Origin: Pandoraea capi
Lineage (GTDB): Bacteria > Pseudomonadota > Gammaproteobacteria > Burkholderiales > Burkholderiaceae
Direction: 5' to 3'
Length of the DNA: 64,000 nt
Assembly: GCF_902459735.1 (NCBI RefSeq)
Contig: NZ_CABPRV010000005.1
Span: forward strand, 62,001 to 126,000
Shown: one piece after another, positions 49,650-58,454 of the stretch
How positions within the stretch are numbered: the stretch's first letter is position 1
Layout: each line of letters starts with the position of its first letter
Made by a program: the position numbers and the translations under genes
The notes under the pieces: generated by a model
Seen by the model: only the letters and a program-made list of their open reading frames with translations
What the model was told of the DNA's origin: nothing
Databases searched by the model: none

Positions 49650-50852
49650 ATGTACCCCGAACGCGTTTTTTCCGGCATGCGACCGACCGGTCGTTTGCAT
49701 CTGGGCCATTATCACGGCGTGCTCAAGAACTGGATTCAGCTCCAGTCGGAGTATCCGTGCTACTTCTGCGTGGTCGACTGGCATGCCCTCACCACGCATT
49801 ACGAAACGCCGGAAGTCATCGAGCAGAACGTATGGGACGTACTGATCGACTGGCTGGCCGCAGGGATCGATCCGAATCAGGCCACGCTCTTCATCCAGAG
49901 CAAGGTGCCTGAGCATGCCGAACTGGCGTTGCTCATCGGCATGAGCACGCCGCTGGGCTGGCTCGAACGCGTGCCGACTTACAAGGAACAGATCGAGAAG
50001 CTCAAGGAAAAGGATCTGTCGACGTACGGCTTCCTGGGCTATCCGGTGCTCATGGCCGCCGACATTCTGCTGTATCGCGCGTTGCATGTGCCGGTGGGCG
50101 AGGATCAGGTGCCGCACGTCGAAATGACGCGCGAGATCGCGCGCCGCTTCAACTATCTCTACGGCCGCGAAGCGGGTTTCGAAGAGAAGGCGCTGGCGGC
50201 TGCACGCAAGCTCGGCGGCAAGCGCTCGAAGCTCTATCTGGAGTTGCGTAACGCGTATCAGGAGAAGGGCGATGACGAGGCGCTCGAACAGGCGCGCGCC
50301 ATGCTCTCCGAGTCGCAATCGCTGTCGATGGGGGATCGTGAGCGCCTCTTCGGTTACCTCGAAGGCGCGCGCAAGCTGATTCTGGTCGAGCCGCAGGCGC
50401 TGCTCACACCAGCCTCGCGCATGCCCGGCCTCGACGGCCAGAAGATGTCGAAGTCTTACAACAACACCATTGGCCTGCGCGAAGACGCCGAATCGATCAC
50501 CAAGAAGGTGCGCACCATGCCGACGGATCCGGCGCGCGTGCGTCGCACCGATGCGGGCGACCCCGACAAGTGCCCGGTGTGGCAACTGCATCAGGTCTAC
50601 AGCGATGACGATACGCGTGAGTGGGTCCAGGCCGGGTGCCGCAGCGCCGGTATCGGCTGCATCGAATGCAAGCAACCGGTCATCGAAGGCATTTTGCGCG
50701 AGCAGCAACCAATGCTCGAACGCGCACAGAAGTACATGGACGATCCGTCGCTGCTGCGCGCCATTGTGGCCGACGGCTGCGAGAAGGCCCGTAAATCGGC
50801 GCAGGAAATCATGCGCGATGTGCGTGAGGCCATGGGGCTTCAGTACTCATGA
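49650..50852 (+). CDS. trpS: Tryptophanyl-tRNA synthetase
   Basis: A 400-residue class I synthetase for tRNA-Trp. HIGH-type motif HLGH at residues 17-20 and KMSKS at 265-269 (GQKMSKSYNN). E. coli TrpS is about 334 residues; the extra length is an insert of about 65 residues around 180-250 (RKLGGKRSKLYLELRNAY, then MGDRERLFGYLEGARKL) between the Rossmann core and KMSKS, known in the betaproteobacterial form. The stop overlaps the next gene's ATG by 4 bp. Confidence 0.96.
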   Translation: MYPERVFSGMRPTGRLHLGHYHGVLKNWIQLQSEYPCYFCVVDWHALTTHYETPEVIEQNVWDVLIDWLAAGIDPNQATLFIQSKVPEHAELALLIGMSTPLGWLERVPTYKEQIEKLKEKDLSTYGFLGYPVLMAADILLYRALHVPVGEDQVPHVEMTREIARRFNYLYGREAGFEEKALAAARKLGGKRSKLYLELRNAYQEKGDDEALEQARAMLSESQSLSMGDRERLFGYLEGARKLILVEPQALLTPASRMPGLDGQKMSKSYNNTIGLREDAESITKKVRTMPTDPARVRRTDAGDPDKCPVWQLHQVYSDDDTREWVQAGCRSAGIGCIECKQPVIEGILREQQPMLERAQKYMDDPSLLRAIVADGCEKARKSAQEIMRDVREAMGLQYS

Positions 50853-51448
50853 CGGGCGTTGTCGTCCCTGATGTGATGCACGGCACCGGCGCTCCATCGC
50901 CGTGGCTGATGCGCTGGGCGCATCTGATTGCGCCTGGCACCCGTGCGCTTGATGTGGCGTGCGGGCATGGGCGTCACTCGCGCTGGCTCGCGTCGCGTGG
51001 CGTGAACGTCACCGCAATCGATCGTGACGAGGCGGCGCTTGCCACGATGTCAACGCTGGCGGGCGTCACGACGGTGTCTGCGGACCTGGAAGGGGCTCCG
51101 TGGCCGTTACCTGCGGACGCGACGTTCGACACCGTCATCGTCACAAACTATCTCCACCGACCGTTGCTCGCGCGTATTGCCGCTAGTGTGGCGCCGGGCG
51201 GTGTCCTGATTTACGAAACCTTTGCCCAAGGAAACGAAAGGTACGGGAAACCGTCCAATCCGCTGTTCCTGCTGGCGCCGGGCGAGTTGCTCGACGTGGC
51301 ACGTGAGGCGGGGCTGCGGGTTGCGGGTTTCGAAGATGTCACGTTGCCGGCGCCGCGCGCGGCGTGTGTGCAGCGGCTGTGTGCGACGCGTGCGTCCACC
51401 CCCGGGGAAAACCCCGGGACTGCCGCGCTGTACGAGGCGACAGCGTAA
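50849..51448 (+). CDS. Class I SAM-dependent methyltransferase
   Basis: A 199-residue Rossmann-type methyltransferase with motif I LDVACGHGRHSRWLA near residue 33, motif II VTAIDRDEAAL near 53 and FDTVIVTNYLHRP near 90. No C-terminal extension; substrate unknown. It overlaps trpS by 4 bp, so it is likely coupled. An internal ATG at 50876 is an alternative start. Near the 3' end (51398-51420) CCCCGGGG/CCCCGGG blocks can form a hairpin inside the coding region, without a T-tract. Confidence 0.85.
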   Translation: MTGVVVPDVMHGTGAPSPWLMRWAHLIAPGTRALDVACGHGRHSRWLASRGVNVTAIDRDEAALATMSTLAGVTTVSADLEGAPWPLPADATFDTVIVTNYLHRPLLARIAASVAPGGVLIYETFAQGNERYGKPSNPLFLLAPGELLDVAREAGLRVAGFEDVTLPAPRAACVQRLCATRASTPGENPGTAALYEATA

Positions 51449-51490
51449 TCCGCTACAATCCACCCTTATCGCTGAATTGTTCGATCAAAC

Positions 51491-52408
51491 ATGACTACCC
51501 AAACTCCGATTCAAGGCAGTATCGTCGCGATTGTCACGCCGATGGCAGAGGACGGCAGTCTTGACCGTGAAGCACTGCGTAACCTGATCAACTGGCACGT
51601 CGACGAAGGCACGGACGGTATCGTCATCGTCGGCACGTCGGGCGAATCGCCGACGGTCAACGTCGAAGAGCACTGCGAACTCATCGAGATCGCGGTCAAG
51701 CAAACGGCGGAAGCCGGCCAGTCGCGCGGGCGCAAGGTGCACGTGATTGCCGGCACCGGCGGGAATTCGACGGCCGAGGCTATCGAGCTGACCAAGCATG
51801 CAAAGAAGGTTGGCGCCGACGCTTCGTTGCAGGTCGTGCCTTACTACAACAAGCCGACGCAGGAAGGCCAGTATCAACACTTCCGCGCCATTGCCGAAGC
51901 CGGTGAGCTTCCGGTCATCCTCTATAATGTGCCCGGCCGTACCGTGGCGGATGCCAGCAACGAAACGCTGCTGCGTCTGGCCGAAGTGCCCGGCATCATC
52001 GGCGTGAAAGACGCCACGGGCAATCTGGATCGTGGTATCGACCTGATCCGGCGCGCCCCGAAGAGCTTCGCCGTGTATAGCGGCGACGACCTGACGGCTG
52101 TTGCGCTCATGCTCATGGGCGGTCAGGGTAATATCTCGGTCACCGCCAACGTGGCCCCGCGTGCGATGCACGAGTTGTGCGCGGCGGCGCTGGCCGGTGA
52201 TGTGGCCAAGGCACGTGAATTGCAGTTCAAGTTGTTCGAACTGCATCGCGCCATGTTCGTCGAAGCCAATCCGATCCCCGTGAAATGGGCGCTGCAAAAG
52301 ATGGGCATGATCGCGTCGGGCATCCGCCTGCCGCTCACGCCGCTGGCGCAACCGTATCAGGACACGGTGCTCAAAGCCCTCAAGTCGGCCAACATTGCTG
52401 TTGCTTAA
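51491..52408 (+). CDS. dapA: 4-hydroxy-tetrahydrodipicolinate synthase
   Basis: A 305-residue TIM-barrel aldolase of lysine/diaminopimelate synthesis, condensing aspartate semialdehyde with pyruvate. The GTSGE(SP) motif is at residues 49-54, the base Tyr145 in LYNVPGRT, and the Schiff-base lysine Lys173 in GVKDATG. A TACAAT -10-like hexamer at 51454-51459 lies 31 bp upstream. It is followed by bamC, an order shared with E. coli (dapA-nlpB). The length is slightly above the usual 292 or so. Confidence 0.96.
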   Translation: MTTQTPIQGSIVAIVTPMAEDGSLDREALRNLINWHVDEGTDGIVIVGTSGESPTVNVEEHCELIEIAVKQTAEAGQSRGRKVHVIAGTGGNSTAEAIELTKHAKKVGADASLQVVPYYNKPTQEGQYQHFRAIAEAGELPVILYNVPGRTVADASNETLLRLAEVPGIIGVKDATGNLDRGIDLIRRAPKSFAVYSGDDLTAVALMLMGGQGNISVTANVAPRAMHELCAAALAGDVAKARELQFKLFELHRAMFVEANPIPVKWALQKMGMIASGIRLPLTPLAQPYQDTVLKALKSANIAVA

Positions 52409-52458
52409 GCTGTCGTTCAGGCACCCGGGTTCGATTGCCCACCCTTTTTTTGCGACTC

Positions 52459-53601
52459 ATGAAACGAATCGTCAGTAATTCCGTAGCTCGTCCCGTGCTG
52501 GCATGGGCCGCTATTGCCTCGTTGGCCCTCGTTGCCGGTTGTAGCTCCCTGTCGAGCGCCCTGTCGTCCGACAAGGTCGACTACAAGAGCTCGAAGACCG
52601 GCCCCTCGCTCGACGTTCCGCCGGATCTGACGAACGTACAGGCCACCGACCGCAAGTATGTGAGCCCGGGCGGCACCGCCACGTTGTCGAACTACGAGAG
52701 TCAGCAGAAGGTCGTCGCTGCCAATCCGACCGACACGGTGCTGCCGGAGGTGCCGGGCATGAAGGTCGTGCGCGATGGCAACGAGCGTTGGCTCGTGATC
52801 CAGAAGCCGGCCGGCGATCTGTGGCCGACGCTGCGCGAATTCTGGCAGGAAAACGGTTTCGTGCTGACCATCGATTCGTCGGATACCGGCGTGATGGAAA
52901 CCGACTGGGCCGAGAACCGCGCCAAGCTGAATCAGGACATCATCCGCGACTTGCTCGGCAAGGTGCTCGATGGTCTGTACTCGACCGGCGAACGCGATCG
53001 TTTCCGTACGCGTGTCGAGCGTGACCCGAACGGCGGCACGGACATCTACATCACGCACCGTCGCATGGTGGAAGTGTTCACGAATTCGCAGAAGGACACG
53101 ACCAAGTGGGAGCCGGCACCGAACGATCCGGGCCTCGAAGCGATCATGCTGACCAAGCTGATGCAGCGCTTCGGTGCGCAGGCCGATCAGGCCAAGGCGC
53201 AGGTTGAGAACGCGAAGGCCAGCGGTCCGTCGGCGCAGGTAGTGAAGACGGCAGACGCCGCCTACCTCGACATCAACGAGCCGTTCGATCGTGCATGGCG
53301 CCGTGTGGGCGTGGCGCTCGACCGTGGCAACTTCACGGTGGACGACCGCGATCGCGCGAAGGGCCTGTACTTCGTGAGCTATGTCGATCCGGCATCGCTG
53401 GCGAAAGACAACGGGTTCTTCTACAGCCTGTTCCATGCGAAGGAAGTGCAGGATCAGAAGAAGGCCAAGAAGTACAGCGTCAACGTACAAGGTCGTGGCG
53501 ACAGCCAGACGCGTGTGCAGGTGCTCGACGACAAGGGTAACGTCGACAACTCGCAGATTGCGCAAACGATCATCAGCGTGATCGGCAACCAGCTCCGTTA
53601 A
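52459..53601 (+). CDS. bamC: Outer membrane assembly lipoprotein BamC
   Basis: A 380-residue lipoprotein component of the BAM complex. The signal peptide ends in LVAGC with lipidated Cys28. An unstructured region then contains the BamD-binding-like DVPPDLTNVQ at about 53-62. Two helix-grip domains follow (about 100-215 with NERWLVIQKPAGDLWPTL and 270-375 with YLDINEPFDRAWRRVGVAL). ATG 52459 gives a standard signal peptide; an in-frame earlier start lies inside dapA. It sits 50 bp after dapA and 8 bp before the WalJ-like gene. Confidence 0.95.
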   Translation: MKRIVSNSVARPVLAWAAIASLALVAGCSSLSSALSSDKVDYKSSKTGPSLDVPPDLTNVQATDRKYVSPGGTATLSNYESQQKVVAANPTDTVLPEVPGMKVVRDGNERWLVIQKPAGDLWPTLREFWQENGFVLTIDSSDTGVMETDWAENRAKLNQDIIRDLLGKVLDGLYSTGERDRFRTRVERDPNGGTDIYITHRRMVEVFTNSQKDTTKWEPAPNDPGLEAIMLTKLMQRFGAQADQAKAQVENAKASGPSAQVVKTADAAYLDINEPFDRAWRRVGVALDRGNFTVDDRDRAKGLYFVSYVDPASLAKDNGFFYSLFHAKEVQDQKKAKKYSVNVQGRGDSQTRVQVLDDKGNVDNSQIAQTIISVIGNQLR

Positions 53602-53609
53602 GGCGGGGC

Positions 53610-54401
53610 GTGCGGTTCGCCAGTCTAGGCAGCGGCAGCGAAGGTAATGCCCTGCTGGTGGAGGCGTCGGAAGGCGCCTCCACGACACGCATTCTCCTCG
53701 ATTGCGGTTTCTCGATGCGAGAGGTCGAGCGTCGCCTGGCGGCGCGCTCGGTCGACGTGGCGTCGCTCGATGCCATCGTCATCACGCATGAACACGCCGA
53801 TCACATCGGCAGTGCACTCTCCCTCACTCGCAAGTATCGAATCCCGCTCATCATGAGCTGGGGAACGGGGCAGGCCGTCAAGGTCGGCGCTACGCTCAAG
53901 GGCGAGGGCGACGACGCGCTCGTGCGCTGGTGTCGCTCCGATGAGCGGCTGGCTGTCGGCAATCTCGAACTGCATCCCTACACCGTGCCTCACGACGCTC
54001 GCGAGCCTTTGCAGTTCGTGTTTTCCGATGGCGCACGGCGTCTTGGCGTGCTCACGGATGCCGGGTGTCCCACGGCGCATCTGATTGCCACGCTCGGCGG
54101 TTGTGATGCGTTGGTGCTTGAGTGCAACCATGATCGCGAAATGCTGGCGAACAGCAAATATCCGCCATCACTCAAGGCGCGTATCGGTGGCACGTATGGC
54201 CATCTGGCGAACGATGCGGCGGCGCAGATTCTCGGGGCCATCGATCGCGCGAAGCTTCAGCGCGTCATCTGCGCGCATCTGAGCGAGCAGAACAACACAC
54301 CTGATCTGGCGATGGCAGCGATGTCGGCGGTGATCGGCGCGGAGGCGACGGAGATCCTGGTCGCTACGCAGGCGGGGGGATTCGACTGGTTGACGTGCTA
54401 A
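53610..54401 (+). CDS. WalJ/YycJ-like metallo-beta-lactamase-fold hydrolase
   Basis: A 263-residue MBL-fold enzyme with GTG start (RBS-like AAGGCGGGG). It begins FASLGSGSEGNALLVEA. The metal motif ITHEHADHIGS is near residue 57, with further ligands in LTDAGCPTAHL and CAHLSEQNNTP (His near 227). Such proteins resemble WalJ/YycJ, a 5'-exonuclease linked to mismatch repair or cell-wall signalling. The substrate cannot be inferred here. It lies 8 bp downstream of bamC and is followed by a strong terminator. Confidence 0.85.
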   Translation: MRFASLGSGSEGNALLVEASEGASTTRILLDCGFSMREVERRLAARSVDVASLDAIVITHEHADHIGSALSLTRKYRIPLIMSWGTGQAVKVGATLKGEGDDALVRWCRSDERLAVGNLELHPYTVPHDAREPLQFVFSDGARRLGVLTDAGCPTAHLIATLGGCDALVLECNHDREMLANSKYPPSLKARIGGTYGHLANDAAAQILGAIDRAKLQRVICAHLSEQNNTPDLAMAAMSAVIGAEATEILVATQAGGFDWLTC

Positions 54402-54476
54402 CGCTGTGTGCGACGCCCCTCACGAGGGAGTCGGGTCCAGCCGGCGCTGTGTGGTGTCTGCAAAACGTACAGACGT

Positions 54477-54507
54477 AAAAAAGCCGGTCGTAAGACCGGC
54501 TTTTTTT
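54477..54507 (+). terminator. Bidirectional terminator after the WalJ-like gene
   Basis: A 12-bp stem (54478-54489 with 54494-54505; core GCCGGTC/GACCGGC) with a GTAA loop and T-tract 54501-54507. The A-rich left flank means it can also terminate the convergent alanine-rich lipoprotein gene. Confidence 0.92.
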
Positions 54508-54534
54508 GCTCAACTGCCTTGCGGCAGCGAGAGC

Positions 54535-54792
54535 TTACTTGCTGGCAGCAGCGTCAGCAGCCGAAGCAACGGCGTCAGCAGCAGCACCAGCAGCCGAAGC
54601 GGCCGTGTCAGCAGCAGCGCCAGCAGCCGAAGCAGCCGAATCAGCAGCAGCGCCAGCAGCCGAAGCAGCGTCCGAAGCAGCCGTAGCAGCCGAAGCGGCA
54701 GCGTCAGCAGCCGGAGCAGCGGCTTCTTCCTTCTTGCCGCAGGCGGTCAGGGCGATAGCCAACAACGAAGCGACGAGGAGAGACTTCTTCAT
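54535..54792 (-). CDS. Alanine-rich small lipoprotein with 11-residue repeats
   Basis: An 85-residue predicted lipoprotein. The signal peptide MKKSLLVASLLAIALTAC ends at the lipidated Cys (about residue 18) followed by GKKEE. The mature part is almost only Ala, Ser, Asp, Gly, and Val/Thr, including three near-identical units AGAAADxxASA that could form an amphipathic helix or coiled coil. ATG 54792 is placed by AAGGA 7 nt upstream; an upstream GTG would sit directly against that site. Function unknown; an Lpp-like or cell-envelope spacer role is only a guess. Confidence 0.75.
   Translation of the reverse strand: MKKSLLVASLLAIALTACGKKEEAAAPAADAAASAATAASDAASAAGAAADSAASAAGAAADTAASAAGAAADAVASAADAAASK
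54572..54670 (-). repeat. 33-bp tandem repeat in the alanine-rich lipoprotein gene
   Basis: Three consecutive 33-bp units (54572-54604, 54605-54637, 54638-54670), nearly identical and sharing the core TCAGCAGCAGC on the plus strand. They encode the 11-residue alanine-rich unit. Degenerate copies continue on both sides. Unit number may vary without changing the frame. Confidence 0.85.
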
Positions 54793-54971
54793 GATCACGT
54801 CCTTTTATGGTAGAAGACAAGCGAATTGAATATTAGTTACGGTAATACGCTCTTGCCAGCGCAAAGCCGATTGCGAGACATTGGCAATTGAGGATTACCC
54901 TTGGTCATGCAAGCTGCTTGGCGAGAAATTATATTGGGTTTTCCCCAACGCGTCACGTCAAACTCGCGCAT

Positions 54972-56228
54972 TTACCCCGCTTTTTTCCTTACAGCGCGCA
55001 ACTTTCGCATGGCCTTCGAGTCCGCCCCGAGTTGCAGCCATCCCGAAGCGTACCAATCGTACAGAATTTCAACGATTTCTTGGTTATTTTGCTCGAAATT
55101 CGCACATTCGCTCGCATCCAGCGTACGTCGATCGGCGAGCGCGCGTAACGTTGCGCGCGTGCTGACGGGCACTTCGAGCGGTTCGCCGTTGACGTAGTAT
55201 CGGTTGCGTCGATACAACAATTGCGTCTTCGCCGACAGCATCAATCCGCGTGACGACGCTTCTTGCACGAAACGACTCGTCGCGAGCGGCTTTTCCGGCG
55301 GATCGAAAAACACGTGCGACTTCGGTTCGCTCAGCCAACGGCCGAGAAAATCCTCCACTTCCTTTTGCCCCCAGCGCACACGTTCGAGTTGCGTCACCAA
55401 GGTGTCGATCATGGCATCGGGCAGTGCGGCGGGATGTTTGACGGCGGGCTGTTTCGGGTCGGCATATCGACCGGCGAAGTGGCGCGCAAATGGCAGTTCC
55501 GCTGCGTTTTCGGCGAGGTAGTACAGGAAGTTCTGGAGCATCTCCTGCTCCAGCGGCGCGCGAAATCCAATGGAGTATGTCATGCACTCGCCCTCGGCGA
55601 CGCCATCGTGCGCGTAGCCCGGAGGCAGGTACAGCATGTCGCCCGGTTCCAGCACCCATTCTTCTTCGGCTTCGAAGTGTTTGAGGATGCGCAGCGGCAC
55701 GTCTTCGAGCCACGTGGTGTCGCGCTGCGGCCCGATGCGCCAGCGACGCTTGCCATGCGCTTGCAGCAGAAACACGTCGTAAGAATCGAGATGTGGGCCG
55801 ACACCGCCGCCGTCGGTCGCGTAGCTGATCATCACATCGTCGAGACGCGCGTCGGGAATAAAGCGAAACTGCTGCATGAGTGCGTCGATCGCCGGTGCGT
55901 GAAGATTCACGCCCTGCACGAGCAGCGTCCACTGCTTGCGGGTGAGCGGCGGTAAGTCGTCGGCGTCGAACGGGCCGTGTTCGAGCTGCCAGCGCTTGCG
56001 GGCATGGCTGATCAGACGCGATTCCACATCGTCCTGTGCCGCGAGCGCGAACAGCGCTTCACGCGAGAGCGGCGCAGTGAAGTCGGGAATGGCTTGCCGG
56101 ATGAGCAGCGGGCGCTTGTGCCAGTAGCGCTTCATGAACGCGTCGGCAGCAAGGCCGCCGAGGAGCGATGAAGGTGCCGTTTGAGGCGGGTTGTCGCGCT
56201 TGGGCGATGTCTTGCGAGAGGTCGTCAT
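54972..56228 (-). CDS. roxA: Ribosomal oxygenase RoxA-like (cupin/JmjC)
   Basis: A 418-residue Fe(II)/2-oxoglutarate dioxygenase of the cupin-4 group, which hydroxylates an arginine of ribosomal protein L16 in E. coli (YcfD). A JmjC core with iron ligands His and Asp in VGPHLDSYDVF near residue 148 and His in YAHDGVAEG near 206. A winged-helix-type C-terminal domain (about 300-400) ends with ILYDWYASGWLQL. The ATG at 56228 is chosen from the typical length; a longer in-frame start adds 15 non-conserved residues. Divergent from slyD. Confidence 0.88.
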   Translation of the reverse strand: MTTSRKTSPKRDNPPQTAPSSLLGGLAADAFMKRYWHKRPLLIRQAIPDFTAPLSREALFALAAQDDVESRLISHARKRWQLEHGPFDADDLPPLTRKQWTLLVQGVNLHAPAIDALMQQFRFIPDARLDDVMISYATDGGGVGPHLDSYDVFLLQAHGKRRWRIGPQRDTTWLEDVPLRILKHFEAEEEWVLEPGDMLYLPPGYAHDGVAEGECMTYSIGFRAPLEQEMLQNFLYYLAENAAELPFARHFAGRYADPKQPAVKHPAALPDAMIDTLVTQLERVRWGQKEVEDFLGRWLSEPKSHVFFDPPEKPLATSRFVQEASSRGLMLSAKTQLLYRRNRYYVNGEPLEVPVSTRATLRALADRRTLDASECANFEQNNQEIVEILYDWYASGWLQLGADSKAMRKLRAVRKKAG

Positions 56229-56284
56229 GCGTAATCGATGTAATCGATACAGCCACTGCCGGGGCGCTGTCATACGGCTGCGCG

Positions 56285-56290
56285 TATAAT
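56285..56290 (+). promoter_or_regulatory. Probable slyD -10 element
   Basis: A perfect TATAAT lies 24 bp upstream of the SlyD-like ATG, followed by CGGAGAG as the ribosome-binding site. The -35 is unclear. The 86-bp spacer is shared with the divergent roxA-like gene. Confidence 0.6.
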
Positions 56291-56314
56291 GCGGGCTGTT
56301 TTTCGGAGAGTTTG

Positions 56315-56842
56315 ATGAAGATCGAAAAGAATACCGTCGTCTCGGTGACTTATAAGTTGTCGGACGCTCAGGGCAACCTGATCGAAGAAAGCGGCGCCGA
56401 GCCGATGGTTTATCTGCACGGCGGCTATGATGGCACGTTCCCCAAGATCGAGGAAGCGCTCGACGGGCAGGACGTAGGCTTTGAAACGCAACTGCAACTG
56501 GAACCGACGGACGCCTTTGGCGACTACGATTCCGAGCTGATCAAGATCGAAGAGCGTGGCCGTTTCCCGGAACCGCTCGAAGTCGGCATGCAGTTCGAAG
56601 GCACGCCGGAAGACGGCGACGAGGAAGCCGACACGTTCATCTACACGGTGACGGACGTTGCCGAAGACAAGGTCGTGCTCGACGGCAACCATCCGCTCGC
56701 GGGTATGGCACTGCGCTTCGAACTGAAGGTGACGGACGTGCGTCAGGCCACGGAAGAGGAAATCGAGCACCAGCATGCGCACGGCGCATCGGGTCTCGAG
56801 ATCGTCGACGAGGACGAAGACGACGCCCCGACGCTGCACTGA
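56315..56842 (+). CDS. slyD: SlyD-like FKBP-type peptidyl-prolyl isomerase
   Basis: A 175-residue protein of the SlyD/FkpB type: an FKBP domain (MKIEKNTVVSVTYKLSDAQG, VYLHGGYDGTFPKIEEAL) with an inserted flap domain (about 75-130) that has chaperone activity in SlyD. The C-terminus is acidic with only a few histidines (EHQHAHGASG), unlike the metal-rich tail of E. coli SlyD. An upstream in-frame start is rejected since it would cross the TATAAT. The gene is followed by the 19-bp inverted repeat. Confidence 0.9.
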   Translation: MKIEKNTVVSVTYKLSDAQGNLIEESGAEPMVYLHGGYDGTFPKIEEALDGQDVGFETQLQLEPTDAFGDYDSELIKIEERGRFPEPLEVGMQFEGTPEDGDEEADTFIYTVTDVAEDKVVLDGNHPLAGMALRFELKVTDVRQATEEEIEHQHAHGASGLEIVDEDEDDAPTLH

Positions 56843-56906
56843 TGCGTCTCACGCGGTACGTCGTATGACGTATCGCGAAGCGTAGCAGGACTGTAGGGAC
56901 CATGAG

Positions 56907-56950
56907 CGCCAGTCAGGCGCATCGTGACATGACGATGCGCCTGACTGGCG
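56907..56950. repeat. Perfect 19-bp inverted repeat after slyD
   Basis: Arms at 56907-56925 and 56932-56950 are exact reverse complements (starting CGCCAGTCAG and ending CTGACTGGCG) with a 6-nt loop. TTTGTGTTTTGTGTTT follows on the plus strand. It can terminate slyD transcription, but the stem is unusually long for an intrinsic terminator, so another role is possible. Confidence 0.9.
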
Positions 56951-56963
56951 TTTGTGTTTTGTG

Positions 56964-56990
56964 TTTGCCCTTTTTGCCCTTTTTGCCCTC
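56964..56990. repeat. 9-bp tandem repeat downstream of the slyD hairpin
   Basis: Three 9-bp units: TTTGCCCTT (56964-56972), TTTGCCCTT (56973-56981), TTTGCCCTC (56982-56990). Located between two convergent genes; same period as the array at 27376 but different sequence. Confidence 0.75.
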
Positions 56991-57046
56991 GACAGCGTGA
57001 TTCGAGTGCCGGTGTCGTGCGCGGCTCCACGACAGGCTCGAGGCGC

Positions 57047-58444
57047 CTATTTGCCGCGTGTCGGGGCGTGCGACGCGGCGCTTGGCAGGAGTGCCGGGCC
57101 GATCGGCATCACGCCCTGATTCGGATCCGAGCTGACTGCGGGACTGTTGGTAGAGAGTCCTGATGCCGGATAGAGGGCGGAATAAGGCGCAGCCGACATC
57201 GTAGGCGTGGCTTGTGGCGCAGACGCTGCGGTGCCCGTTGCGCCCGTCAGGACGTTCGATGTGAGGCTAGATGCGGAGGCCGCGCTCCCGGGGCGAGGGC
57301 CATTGACTGCCGGTGCCGTCGGACTGTTTGCTGGCAGTGTTGCGCTTTCGAAGCTGAACAGCTGCGACTTCCTGGGATCGACGGTTACGCGAACCCATCG
57401 GTTTGCGGCGGGCGATCCGTAGGTGCTCAACTGCGTGAACGACTTCACCAATGCGCCATGCGCATCACGCAGCGGTTGCGTGTGATGCATCGTCTTGCCG
57501 CTGTCGATCAGCAGAATCGGTGCCTTGAAGCGCGCGGCCAGTCGCTGCAATTGCGTGCGGAAATCCTTGTAGCCGTCGACGCCGCGACGTCCGTTACGGT
57601 CCGAGAAGATGCCCTTAAGCCCGCTGCTGCGCACGGGTTCGAACTCGGGATCGGCCTGCGCGACGATGACCATGCCGATGGCGTCTTTCTGCTGGGCGTA
57701 GACGAGTGCGTGCTGCAACCACACGCGCGTGGCGATGACGCGGTCCTCGAACTCGCCGTTACGGCCGCCGGCGGATCGGTAGTTATTGTTGTTGCCCGGC
57801 AGATTGACGCCGACGAAGACCACGCCGCGATAGAGCCATCGAACGTTCTCGTGATACTGGCGAAAGCGCGCCATGTCGCTTTGCCGTGTGAGATCGAACT
57901 GTGCGTAGCCGACCGGTCCCGGGCCGAGCAGGGCGTCATCGTCGAAGGCGTGATCTCGCAGATAGTCGAGCCGCTCCACGGGGTTGTAGCTGCCGTCCGA
58001 CGCCCGCTCGCAATCCGCCCAGTCGTTCGCGCCGGGCACGTAGATCATCGGTTTGGGGGAACTGGCGAGCAGACTCAGGCGCTGGGTGATGAGATCGTCG
58101 CGGCACGATTCGCCAACGTTCTTGAGATTGCCTGCGTGGACTACGAATGCCGCATCGCTGTCGCCGATGCTCGCCAGCACGCTGCGCGCGACCGGAACTT
58201 CGGTGCTGTTGAGCGGCGTGTTGCCGAGCACGGCGAACTCGAACGGCGGCGGTTTCGCCGGTGCCTTGGACTGCGATTTCGCGGCCGCCTTTCTCGCAGG
58301 TTTTGCGCTTGCCGGCGAACCGAACGCCTGCGTGGCCGCGATCGCCAGCGCAAGCGTCACGCTGCACGCGATCAGCAGACCGGTGCGAGCGCTAGCCGGG
58401 GCAGGCGCAGGGCGATGGCGATGCAGGCGACGCAAGCTTGGCAT
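57047..58444 (-). CDS. Metallophosphoesterase-like exported protein, degenerate motifs
   Basis: A 465-residue protein with an N-terminal membrane/signal segment (about residues 21-42), an Ala/Lys/Pro-rich linker, a calcineurin-like domain (about 68-350) and a Ser/Ala/Pro-rich tail. The usual motif residues are altered: VLGNTP in place of DxH, HAGNLK (103-108) for GD, and PGANDWAD (137-144) for GNH[DE]; later GVNLPGNNNNY and IDSGKTMHH may carry ligands. It may bind metal differently or be inactive. It lies 10 bp upstream of the mutS stop on the same strand, so it may be read from the mutS transcript. Confidence 0.7.
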   Translation of the reverse strand: MPSLRRLHRHRPAPAPASARTGLLIACSVTLALAIAATQAFGSPASAKPARKAAAKSQSKAPAKPPPFEFAVLGNTPLNSTEVPVARSVLASIGDSDAAFVVHAGNLKNVGESCRDDLITQRLSLLASSPKPMIYVPGANDWADCERASDGSYNPVERLDYLRDHAFDDDALLGPGPVGYAQFDLTRQSDMARFRQYHENVRWLYRGVVFVGVNLPGNNNNYRSAGGRNGEFEDRVIATRVWLQHALVYAQQKDAIGMVIVAQADPEFEPVRSSGLKGIFSDRNGRRGVDGYKDFRTQLQRLAARFKAPILLIDSGKTMHHTQPLRDAHGALVKSFTQLSTYGSPAANRWVRVTVDPRKSQLFSFESATLPANSPTAPAVNGPRPGSAASASSLTSNVLTGATGTAASAPQATPTMSAAPYSALYPASGLSTNSPAVSSDPNQGVMPIGPALLPSAASHAPTRGK

Positions 58445-58454
58445 TGGCGTGACG

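Noticed and set aside
51398-51420. Terminator inside the methyltransferase gene
   Set aside because: The hairpin sits within the coding sequence and lacks a T-tract.
54572-54670. CRISPR-like array
   Set aside because: Units are directly contiguous without unique spacers and encode an alanine-rich peptide.
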